A DNA stretch of 64,000 nucleotides from positions 860,156-924,155 of the forward strand of contig CP097967.1 in the NCBI GenBank assembly GCA_023703535.1, in the 5' to 3' direction. The position numbers and the translations under genes are program-made. This stretch comes from SAR86 cluster bacterium. Its GTDB lineage: Bacteria > Pseudomonadota > Gammaproteobacteria > Magnimaribacterales > TMED112. The notes beneath the pieces are model-generated. The model saw only the letters and a program-made list of their open reading frames with translations, was not told the DNA's origin and did not search any database. Shown piece by piece: positions 1 to 7,864 of the stretch (position 1 is its first letter; each line of letters starts with the position of its first letter).

Positions 1-620
1 TTTTTAAATACATTTTCATCAGCACATGTTCTGATTGTTGTGATGACTTTTTGACTTACCTTATGCTCTTTTACTAAAAATTCTCGTGAATGATCTGTTA
101 AGGTTATTATTTTATCTGCACTTTTCAAAAGTTTTTTTTCAATGGCTTTAAAGAAAATATACTTATATCCCGATCTGTTCCATCCAGCTCTATCAGCTTT
201 TTCGTCAGCCCAAAAGCCCCTCATATCGAAAATTAATTTGAATTTAAAGAATTTTTTTAAAATTAATAATGGAATACCCAATAAGTAACCTCTTAAATGA
301 ATAATGCCAATTCTATTAAAAGATAGAATCAGAATTAGGTTGCTTAATAAAATAAACAAGTCATAAAGAGTTGCTAATGTAGTTGGACTTTTATGGTAAA
401 TACTTTTTATCCATTTAATTCCTGAATTTTTTATTATTTTTGAAACCGCTGATACTCTTTTAGTGTCTTTAAGATCATATGGTTTTTCAAATGAATAAAG
501 AATAAAGTTATAACTTTTTGCAAGTCCTAAAACATAATTGAGAACTTGTGATGACCCTAAAGGCTCTAAAACACCGTCATAGGATAAATAAAGTATTTTT
601 TTATTTGTATCTTTCAACAT
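1..620 (-). CDS. Glycosyltransferase, family 4 type (partial, C-terminus beyond window)
   Basis: Translating the minus strand from the ATG at 620 gives an open frame of about 206 codons that runs off the left edge without a stop. The N-terminus reads ILYLSYDGVLEPLGSSQV, the start typical of GT4-type glycosyltransferases with a GT-B fold. Further in are a hydrophobic stretch (LFILLSNLILILSF) and RGFWADEKADR, followed by DKIITLTDHSREF, which resembles the end of an acceptor-binding domain. It overlaps the asnB stop by 20 bases and so looks co-transcribed with the polysaccharide cluster. The donor-binding C-terminal half is not visible, so the sugar specificity is unknown. Confidence 0.8.
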   Translation of the reverse strand, partial: MLKDTNKKILYLSYDGVLEPLGSSQVLNYVLGLAKSYNFILYSFEKPYDLKDTKRVSAVSKIIKNSGIKWIKSIYHKSPTTLATLYDLFILLSNLILILSFNRIGIIHLRGYLLGIPLLILKKFFKFKLIFDMRGFWADEKADRAGWNRSGYKYIFFKAIEKKLLKSADKIITLTDHSREFLVKEHKVSQKVITTIRTCADENVFK

Positions 621-2559
621 ACCAAGAATTAAATTGAATTAAACTCCACAACTTGTGTTCATGATTTTTCTTACCCTCTAAATGCTCACTTAGAAATTTT
701 TCTACAACCTGTTGATTAAAAAAACCATGGGTATCATTTATATCTTTTGACAACATTTCTTTAGTCCATTTATTTAAATCTGTTTGCATCCATTTTGAGA
801 TTGGCACTCCAAATCCTTGTTTAGGCCTCTCTATTAATTCTCTTGGAAGATAATTAGAAATTAGGTCTTTTAAAATAATTTTAGAATTATTACCTTTTAT
901 TTTGAATTTTTCTGGAATTGAATACGCATATTCAATTACATCTTTATCTAAAAAAGGTACTCTTGTTTCTAAACTGTGAAACATTGCTGCTCTATCAACT
1001 TTGCATAAAATATCATCAACCATATATGTTTTAAAATCGGTGTACATCATTTTCTCAATGAAACCTTTAGTGCTAAATTCGTTGAAAATGTCTTCATAAT
1101 GACAGTCAGGTTGATTATTAACTAAAATTTCATCATCACTTTTCCATTCTCTTATCATTGAACTGTAATAGTTATATTGAGAATCAATATGTTTTATTTT
1201 TTCATATGCTTTATCAGCTCTTTGTGAAAGATTACCTGAGAAAAAGCCTTTTAGAATGGTTGAGAAAACAAGTTCAAAAAGTTGTTTACCGCCGCTACCC
1301 AGTATACTTAATAAAACTTTTCTAATTGCATAAGGAAGCAAGTAAAAGATTTTTAAATACCTACTAGCAATTATATATCTGTTGTAACCACCAAAAAGTT
1401 CATCTCCACAATCTCCTGTAAGTACAACTTTTACATCCTGACTAGCAATTTTTGAAATCATCATTGTTGGAATTTGTGAGCTATCAGCAAAAGGCTCAGT
1501 ATAGGCTTTACTTAATGATTTGATTATTTCTTGCGTCTCTTTTGTAGAGCAAATTACTGTTTTGTGGTCAGTTTTAAGATATTTAGCAATCTTTTCAGCA
1601 TGAATAGACTCGTCATATTCACTAAATTCGAAACCTATAGTAAATGTTTTTGTGTCTTTGTTAGCTTTTGACATTAGTGATGCAATTAGGGTTGAATCTA
1701 TGCCTCCGGATAGAAAACATCCTAATGGCACATCAGACAATTGCTGTAGTTTTATCGCATTAGAGAGCTTTTGATTTAAGGTTTGTTTAACATCTGAGTA
1801 TTTAATGCCTACATCTAACGTTTTTGCTTCATGTAAAGTCCAAAACTCTTTTAAAGAAACAGAATCTTGTTCACAAAAATCTCTAAAAGTATCAAAATTC
1901 TTTAATTTTAATTGGTCCAGTTTTATGCTGATTGAAGTTGCAGGAGGTACTTTAAAAATATTTTTAAATATTGTTTTAGGTGCAGGTACATACCCAAAAT
2001 TTAAATATTCCATTAATGCTTTTTCACAAATTATTTTTTGAAATGAACTAATATCCTCAAAAGTAATAAGATCTGAAGAGGCAGCAAATACTCCTTCAAA
2101 ACAGCATATGTACAGCGGCTTTTCACCAGCCCTATCTCTAGCTAAATGAATTTCATTATTCAATTTGTCGTAAATTGAAAAACTAAACATTCCGTTAAGA
2201 TTTTTAAGGGTTTCATCTAACCCAAATTTATCAATCATGCAGATAAGGGTTTCAGTATCAGAGGTAGTTTTAAAACTAAAATCTTTTAAAAAATTTTTCC
2301 TGAGATCCAGATGATTGTAGATCTCACCATTATAAGTTAATGCATATCTTTCTGAATGAAATGGTTGATTAGATCTCTCATTTAAATCTAAGATTGAAAG
2401 TCTTCTATGTCCTAAAGCAACAAATGCATCTTCAAGAGGAAAAACACTTACTCCAGAAGCATCTGGTCCTCTGTGTTTTATTTTTTGCATTGAAAGATTT
2501 ACTTCTTGCTCAGATTGAGGAAATCTTCTATCTGAATAAGAGAAATAAATTCCACACAT
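601..2559 (-). CDS. asnB: Asparagine synthetase-type glutamine amidotransferase
   Basis: This 652-residue class II glutamine amidotransferase starts Met-Cys-Gly, so Cys2 is the glutaminase nucleophile. GHRRLSILDL (near residue 50) and YNGEIYNH (near 76) complete the glutaminase site, and SGGIDS at 284-289 is the PPi loop of the ATP-dependent synthetase domain. The family makes asparagine from aspartate, but copies inside polysaccharide clusters (the WbpS type) are thought to amidate sugar carboxylates. Glycosyltransferases on both sides and a nucleotide-sugar dehydrogenase nearby favour that second role here, as inference. Its ATG overlaps the upstream stop by one base (TAATG). Confidence 0.93.
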   Translation of the reverse strand: MCGIYFSYSDRRFPQSEQEVNLSMQKIKHRGPDASGVSVFPLEDAFVALGHRRLSILDLNERSNQPFHSERYALTYNGEIYNHLDLRKNFLKDFSFKTTSDTETLICMIDKFGLDETLKNLNGMFSFSIYDKLNNEIHLARDRAGEKPLYICCFEGVFAASSDLITFEDISSFQKIICEKALMEYLNFGYVPAPKTIFKNIFKVPPATSISIKLDQLKLKNFDTFRDFCEQDSVSLKEFWTLHEAKTLDVGIKYSDVKQTLNQKLSNAIKLQQLSDVPLGCFLSGGIDSTLIASLMSKANKDTKTFTIGFEFSEYDESIHAEKIAKYLKTDHKTVICSTKETQEIIKSLSKAYTEPFADSSQIPTMMISKIASQDVKVVLTGDCGDELFGGYNRYIIASRYLKIFYLLPYAIRKVLLSILGSGGKQLFELVFSTILKGFFSGNLSQRADKAYEKIKHIDSQYNYYSSMIREWKSDDEILVNNQPDCHYEDIFNEFSTKGFIEKMMYTDFKTYMVDDILCKVDRAAMFHSLETRVPFLDKDVIEYAYSIPEKFKIKGNNSKIILKDLISNYLPRELIERPKQGFGVPISKWMQTDLNKWTKEMLSKDINDTHGFFNQQVVEKFLSEHLEGKKNHEHKLWSLIQFNSWYVERYK

Positions 2560-3656
2560 TACAGAATTCCCTCATAATTGTTGAAAATTTTTTGGTCACT
2601 GAATTTTTTTCTTATTAAATTAACTGATTCCTCTCCCATTTTTTTTATAATTTCAGGTTTTTCAATGAATTTATTTATTGCTTTTTCAATAGATTCACTA
2701 GACTTCGATTCTATTAAAAATCCATTTACTCCATTAATCAAACATTCTCTGCAACCAGGTACGTCTGATAAGATCAAAGGCAATCCAGCACACATTGCCT
2801 CTAAAGCTGACCTAGGCAGCCCTTCTCTATATGAGGGCAAAATAAAAACATCTGATTTTGAGTAAATATTTTTAATTTCTTCATGGCTTACTTTATTTAT
2901 TAGCTGTACAGAATCCATATTTTTTAAATTTTCAAAAGCATTTCCTTTGATAGAAGCTATATTCTCTTTATCATCAGGTGAAATGATTGTAAATTCTGCT
3001 TTATTTCCAACTGATTGAATTGCAGCACATAATTCATTTATGCCCTTATCTTTTAGAAGCCTACCTACGAAAATAAACTTCAATTTATCTCTAAAATTAT
3101 TATCTTTTCGCATCTTAAAATCGTTTTGATCTATTCCGTTTCCATAGATAATTTCAATATTTTTTTCTTGAATAAAACCTGATTTATTAATCAATTTTTT
3201 ATCATCAGGATTTTGAAAAATAAACTTTGAGTCAAGAATTGAAAAAATTCTTAGAGCAATATTTATTGCAATCCTTGCAATCCTTGCTTTAAATGAATTA
3301 TTGATAAAAGAATATCCCAAGCCAGAAAAAATTAAATATTTCTTTGCCTTGCTAAACAAAGAAGGAATAACCCCCAAAGCAATTGGCTTAAACGAAATAA
3401 AAAAAATGTGAGTTGGATCAATTCTCTTTACTAATGAGTTAAGTTCAAGAGAAGCCTTCAGATTCTTAAAAATATTCATACTTTTTCTGCCTATATCTAA
3501 GTGATGAATATTTTTTGAATCAATTTTAAATCCATTTGTATTTGTTATCAGATGAATATCATTTTCCTGTGCTAGATGTTTTAAAAGATTAAATCTATGA
3601 GTTAAATAAAATTCATAATTATTTATAACAAATATAATCTTATTTTGATTTTTCAT
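2559..3656 (-). CDS. Glycosyltransferase family 4
   Basis: A GT-B glycosyltransferase of about 365 residues. The N-terminal domain begins KIIFVINNYEFYLTHR. The C-terminal nucleotide-sugar domain has FIFVGRLLKDKGINEL, then LPSYREGLPRSALEAMCAG, the E-x7-E-type retaining signature, and VPGCRECLINGVNGFLI. I prefer the ATG at 3656. The frame extends to an ATG at 3698, but that would overlap the upstream membrane protein by 59 bases and add a tail before the usual first beta strand. It probably acts on the cytoplasmic face, adding one sugar to the lipid-linked repeat unit; donor and linkage cannot be read. Confidence 0.88.
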   Translation of the reverse strand: MKNQNKIIFVINNYEFYLTHRFNLLKHLAQENDIHLITNTNGFKIDSKNIHHLDIGRKSMNIFKNLKASLELNSLVKRIDPTHIFFISFKPIALGVIPSLFSKAKKYLIFSGLGYSFINNSFKARIARIAINIALRIFSILDSKFIFQNPDDKKLINKSGFIQEKNIEIIYGNGIDQNDFKMRKDNNFRDKLKFIFVGRLLKDKGINELCAAIQSVGNKAEFTIISPDDKENIASIKGNAFENLKNMDSVQLINKVSHEEIKNIYSKSDVFILPSYREGLPRSALEAMCAGLPLILSDVPGCRECLINGVNGFLIESKSSESIEKAINKFIEKPEIIKKMGEESVNLIRKKFSDQKIFNNYEGIL

Positions 3657-4809
3657 TCTCTTGGCTAAATTGTTGATTTTGAATGTAAAGAAAGGCAAAA
3701 AGAAATGGATAGATTGTTGTGAATCTATATCTGCTTAATGTTCCAAGATTGGAAATTGTATAGGCATAAAAACTCAGAGTTACCAAAAGGCCTAAAAGAA
3801 GAAAAATACCGGTTAAAACCTTCTTCTTATCCCCTTTAAAGATATCTTGAAATAATTTATAAACTATAAAAAGAATAAAAATATTTTCAAAGAATATTAT
3901 TATGCCTAAGCCTCCTGTTTGCCATGGAAATGGCCTTACTAGTGAACCAACAAGTGCTTTGGCGGTTGTCCAAACAAAATCAAGATATTCTGTTGCCACA
4001 ATGCCCCTATTGACTATAAATCGATCTATTCCAGCCTCTAAAGCAAACGCATTTCTGTAAAGATTTAAAAATGGTATGTATTCATCAAAAAAGATAAAGC
4101 TTCCTAAAAGTATTAAAGATATTAAAACAAGTAAACCTGTAATTGATTTATCTATTCGAAAAACTAAAACGCCGAAAAACATTATTAGAAGTGCAATACT
4201 ATTTTGAATTTTGAAAATAAAAATTAAAAAAATACATAATAGTGAAACTAAATATTTCTTTTCAATTAGTGATATAAGAGAAATTACTGTAAAAAATATT
4301 ATAAGAACCTCTCTTAAAGAAACCGAGCTATAAAGGATAAAACTTGGCAAAAGAAGTAATGCCAAAATTTCCCATGATTTAATCTTATTTCTTAAATATA
4401 TATAAATTAAAAGAGTGTATATCTGATTTGCAAAAGCTACAGATGTTATAGTCAGATTTGAAAATAATGGAACAAATGAAAAAAATATTGATGATAGATT
4501 TGTAACTGAATTTCTAACAGCATCATAATTACTTAAACCAATCTCTGGAAGTCCGTCAGCTCTAATTTCATTTACAGTATTCGTGTAAATGTATTGATCT
4601 GGCATATATAGTGGATCAAATAAGACATAATTGCCAAAGAAAGGTGTTAGAAAATATAAACACCAAAAAATGAAGTATTTCTCTTCAACTAATTTAAACC
4701 TTGTAAGAATAATTAAAATTCCCACAACACAAAGATAATTTGCTATTTCCGAAATAAAAAAAAGGCTTGAAAATTCGTTTATAAATTCTGAATTTCCTGT
4801 ATTGAACAT
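3640..4809 (-). CDS. Polytopic membrane protein, candidate O-antigen/EPS polymerase (Wzy-like)
   Basis: A 389-residue protein with about ten hydrophobic segments and short basic loops. A long extra-membrane loop after the third segment contains DPLYMPDQYIYTNTVNEIR. The stretch SSVSLREVLIIFFTVISL, with Arg-Glu at the start of a membrane segment, resembles the SxRxxL-type helix of EpsG/Wzy polymerases. These polymerases diverge too far for sequence recognition, so the call rests on topology plus the position between a Wzz-like gene and glycosyltransferases, where a polymerase is expected and no other candidate is present. Its ATG immediately follows the wzz stop. A flippase would be the alternative, but the length and loop favour polymerase. 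Confidence 0.6.
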   Translation of the reverse strand: MFNTGNSEFINEFSSLFFISEIANYLCVVGILIILTRFKLVEEKYFIFWCLYFLTPFFGNYVLFDPLYMPDQYIYTNTVNEIRADGLPEIGLSNYDAVRNSVTNLSSIFFSFVPLFSNLTITSVAFANQIYTLLIYIYLRNKIKSWEILALLLLPSFILYSSVSLREVLIIFFTVISLISLIEKKYLVSLLCIFLIFIFKIQNSIALLIMFFGVLVFRIDKSITGLLVLISLILLGSFIFFDEYIPFLNLYRNAFALEAGIDRFIVNRGIVATEYLDFVWTTAKALVGSLVRPFPWQTGGLGIIIFFENIFILFIVYKLFQDIFKGDKKKVLTGIFLLLGLLVTLSFYAYTISNLGTLSRYRFTTIYPFLFAFLYIQNQQFSQENEKSK

Positions 4810-5706
4810 TTAAGAGACTAGAATTCTCTTTCTAATGTACAGAACAAGCACTGAAAGCATAAAACCTATAAAAGTAAAGCCTAAATAAATGAACTGCAAG
4901 TTAATGAAGTCTGGATTTTTCGATCTTCTTGGCTGTTCAAGTACTTCTATAGAGTAATAATTATCTTGCTCCACAAGACTCTCATTAAGGAGTTGTTCTT
5001 TAAGGAGACCTATCATTGCATTCTTAATTTCAACATCTGAAACACTTGCAATTTTATCTGATAAAAAAACAATTTTGTTTGTATTTTTACTTCGCTCTCT
5101 CTGTTTGATGCTGTCATCAGTTACTCTTATTAAATCTGTTAACAAGGTCTCATATAAGTCAGGATTTCCGGTAGAAATTGTGAATCGCAATAAATTTTGC
5201 TCCTCGGTTAGATCCTCTAAATCTACTTCTGATTTTATATGGTTTCTTAAATCTACAAAGTTAATCTCATTGTTTAAATCATATCCAATGATCCATGATT
5301 TAATAACATCCCATAATTTTGGATTTCTTTTGAATGTCTCAGATTTTGTATCGAAGTTTGAAGAAAAAATTTTCTGATCGTATCCTTTCTCCCATAATTT
5401 CTCTGCAACTTCAGTTGAAAAAACAATATTATAAAAATCCCAGAAATTATTACCTGCTCCTCCACCAGTTATAAGACTAAGAACTGAACTGCTACTTGGC
5501 AAAGAGGCGTTTCCACTTTCATCTTTAAGTTTTACGTCAGCAATGATTTGATATTTTGGTGAAAGAGAAAAAGAATAAATAAGAGAAATAAATAAAAAAC
5601 CAGCTGTTGAATATAAAACAAATTTGTAGTTTTCTTTAATAAGATTCAGTAAATTACTTAATATTTTCCCAATCTGGGTATTGCTTAGAAAGTTATCCAT
5701 TTCCAT
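4810..5706 (-). CDS. Chain-length determinant (Wzz-family) protein
   Basis: This 298-residue protein has the Wzz/PCP layout: a short cytoplasmic N-terminus, a membrane segment near residues 30-50, a periplasmic domain of about 220 residues, then a Pro-containing motif (LEQPRRSKNPDF) just before a second membrane segment (FIYLGFTFIGFMLSVLVLYI) and a basic tail. There is no C-terminal tyrosine kinase domain, so it is a PCP-1-like or kinase-free form. It should set the modal length of the polymer made by the adjoining Wzy-like protein. A second in-frame ATG two codons in (5700) is equally possible as the start. Confidence 0.8.
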   Translation of the reverse strand: MEMDNFLSNTQIGKILSNLLNLIKENYKFVLYSTAGFLFISLIYSFSLSPKYQIIADVKLKDESGNASLPSSSSVLSLITGGGAGNNFWDFYNIVFSTEVAEKLWEKGYDQKIFSSNFDTKSETFKRNPKLWDVIKSWIIGYDLNNEINFVDLRNHIKSEVDLEDLTEEQNLLRFTISTGNPDLYETLLTDLIRVTDDSIKQRERSKNTNKIVFLSDKIASVSDVEIKNAMIGLLKEQLLNESLVEQDNYYSIEVLEQPRRSKNPDFINLQFIYLGFTFIGFMLSVLVLYIRKRILVS

Positions 5707-5725
5707 AACTGATTATAGTAAGTAA

Positions 5726-6805
5726 TTATTTAAATTCTTCCAAATATAATTTTGCACACTTTTCAATGGAGAATTCGTTTGCTCTCTTCATTAATACCTC
5801 TTTATCAATAGGGTTCAGAATTTTTTCAATAACTGCATTCGCCATTTGTTCCTCATCGCCCATTGGAATAAGATTACCAAATTCTCCATTATTTAAGATT
5901 TCTTTTGGGCCATGGGGGGTGTCTGTAGAAACAACATTTGTACCACAAGATAAGGCTTCTGCTATAACAAGTGCAAATCCCTCAACCTCCGATGAATGGA
6001 CGAACAAGTCTGATGATGCCATGTATGGGTAAACATCTTTTTTGAAACCTAATAGTTCAACATCATTTTCCATATCGAGTTTTTTAATTACATCATTAAT
6101 TTCTTCTCTCATTGGTCCGTCTCCCAAAATAAATAATTTAAGATCTTTATAGTTCTTCAACTTAAGTATGGATAAAGCTTTAATGATAGTTATAAAGTCT
6201 TTTCTTTGTTTTAAAGTTCCAGCTGCAAGAATTACCTTTTTATTGGTATTAAAAAGAGTTTTCTTATCATCTTTTAGGTTTTTAGGTATTGGAATACCGT
6301 TGTAAATGACCTTAAATTTGTTATTTGGAAGGATAGTAATTTTTTTTATGGAATTTTCCACTCCTTTGGAGACTGAAATCAGTTTATTAGCGAAAATATA
6401 TGAAATTGTTTTAGAAAGTCCTATAGAAAATAAAGAATGACCTAATAATTTGGCAAAAATCTTCTCATATGCACAATGCTCTACAAGAAAAATCTTCGAT
6501 TGTGAGCCTGAAAGTAACTTCGCTAAAATTGTGACTGTTGTTACTGGCCACATTGCTGCGACTATTTTTTGTGGTTTTATTGCTCTAATAGTTTTTATTA
6601 AAGGGTTAAGGGAAAAAAGGATTCTCTTACAATCAAGATCTATAACTTTAATTTTTTGGTCTATTAAATCGATTAAAGGACCTTTTTTTTCAAGAGCACA
6701 AAAGATAACTTCATGCCCAGATTTAGCCCACTCATTTGCAAGATTCACATGAATTCGCTCTGCTCCTCCGCCTTCAAAGTTTGGTAGAACAATTAAAATT
6801 TTCAT
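5726..6805 (-). CDS. Glycosyltransferase family 4 (GT-B)
   Basis: A 359-residue protein starting MKILIVLPNFEGGGAERI, where GGAE is the classic nucleotide-binding loop at the start of GT4 enzymes. The C-terminal domain has NGIPIPKNLKDDKKT, VILAAGTLKQRKDF, and SSEVEGFALVIAEALSCG with the paired Glu residues expected for a retaining transferase. The length is normal for the family. It is the first gene downstream of tRNA-Leu on the same strand, and wzz follows 19 bases later. The sugar donor is unknown. Confidence 0.9.
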   Translation of the reverse strand: MKILIVLPNFEGGGAERIHVNLANEWAKSGHEVIFCALEKKGPLIDLIDQKIKVIDLDCKRILFSLNPLIKTIRAIKPQKIVAAMWPVTTVTILAKLLSGSQSKIFLVEHCAYEKIFAKLLGHSLFSIGLSKTISYIFANKLISVSKGVENSIKKITILPNNKFKVIYNGIPIPKNLKDDKKTLFNTNKKVILAAGTLKQRKDFITIIKALSILKLKNYKDLKLFILGDGPMREEINDVIKKLDMENDVELLGFKKDVYPYMASSDLFVHSSEVEGFALVIAEALSCGTNVVSTDTPHGPKEILNNGEFGNLIPMGDEEQMANAVIEKILNPIDKEVLMKRANEFSIEKCAKLYLEEFK

Positions 6806-6816
6806 AAGTCTTTAAT

Positions 6817-6903
6817 TGGTGCCCAGGGCCGGACTTGAACCGGCACGGAGTCGCCTCCGAGGGATTTTAAGTCCCTTGTGTCTACCAATTTCACCACCTG
6901 GGC
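6817..6903 (-). tRNA. tRNA-Leu (anticodon UAA)
   Basis: On the minus strand the 87 nucleotides fold as a class II tRNA. The acceptor stem GCCCAGG pairs with CCUGGGC, the anticodon stem-loop is AGGGA-CUUAAAA-UCCCU with anticodon UAA, the long variable arm is CGGAGGCGACUCCG, the T-loop reads GUUCAAGUC, and discriminator A plus an encoded CCA follow. It lies between the sugar dehydrogenase stop and the start of the next glycosyltransferase, so it may be cut out of the cluster transcript. Confidence 0.97.
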
Positions 6904-6922
6904 TAAAAAAGATATAGACAAA

Positions 6923-7792
6923 TTATTCAGAATCTTTTACTACTGCCCTACCTAGAAGTTTTTCCCAATCTCTTTCTGGTCTAACTTCTAAATTAGTTTT
7001 CCATGCACCTTTGAGAACATTTAAGTCTATATTCTTCATATCACCAAAGTGTATCAATGCCTGAATATCTTTAGGAAAACAGCTTCCACCAAAGCCATAT
7101 TTTCCGTCATGTCCTGGAACATTTGTATGAGAGTGGCCTACTCTTCCATCTCTCACAAAACCCTCAACTACTGTATCCCAATCAGCATCAACTTCATCTG
7201 AAAGTTTTTTCATTTCATTTAAAAAAGACACCTTCGTAGCAAAAAAAGTATTACATACATATTTGATTAACTCAGCAGTCTCATAGTTTGTTTCTATAAC
7301 AGAGACAGATTGTCCAAACCTGTCTCGGTAGAGTTCAGCCACTTCTTTTGTATCACTTTCAGAGCCTCCTAAGACATATCTGCTTTGGGTTATAAAATCA
7401 AATGATGCGCTTCTTTCAGTCAAAAATTCAGGATTAAATACAAATCTCAGTTTTGGGAATTTATCTTGAATCATTCTTGATGTTCCTGGAACAATCGTTG
7501 ATCTTAAGAGAAATATTGTATTTTTTGCTGAATTCTCATTAATCTGATTATCAATGCTCGAAATACAATCAAGAACCATATCAAGGTTTATTGAACCATC
7601 TTCATTACTTGGGGTTGGGACTGAAATGAATACAAATTTTGAATCATTTACAACTTCATCAAGAGTGTTTATTGTTCGAGTGGGGTCCTTATCAAAGATT
7701 TTTACCTCAGACTCATACCCAGAGTGTGGAGAGAAACCCTGAGCTACAGCTGTCCCCACAAACCCTTTTCCTATAATGCCTATCTTATTCAT
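6923..7792 (-). CDS. Short UDP-glucose/GDP-mannose dehydrogenase family protein
   Basis: This 289-residue protein has the N-terminal Rossmann domain (IGIIGKGFVGTAVAQGF), VFISVPTP and NPEFLTE of the nucleotide-sugar 6-dehydrogenase family. The catalytic motif GFGGSCFPKD carries the nucleophilic Cys near 238. Family members oxidise a UDP-hexose or GDP-mannose twice at C6 to the uronate, using two NAD+. Typical members are about 390-450 residues; this one stops shortly after the central dimerisation helix and lacks the C-terminal nucleotide-sugar-binding domain. The frame is clean, so it is a short form and not a decayed gene. A TAAAAT box lies 9 bases before the ATG. Confidence 0.88.
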   Translation of the reverse strand: MNKIGIIGKGFVGTAVAQGFSPHSGYESEVKIFDKDPTRTINTLDEVVNDSKFVFISVPTPSNEDGSINLDMVLDCISSIDNQINENSAKNTIFLLRSTIVPGTSRMIQDKFPKLRFVFNPEFLTERSASFDFITQSRYVLGGSESDTKEVAELYRDRFGQSVSVIETNYETAELIKYVCNTFFATKVSFLNEMKKLSDEVDADWDTVVEGFVRDGRVGHSHTNVPGHDGKYGFGGSCFPKDIQALIHFGDMKNIDLNVLKGAWKTNLEVRPERDWEKLLGRAVVKDSE

Positions 7793-7864
7793 GAATCGTG
7801 TATTTTAATCCCTTTTTCTCTCTTTTTGAAATTTTATTGTTAAAATATGGGCGATTGGAAGAAT

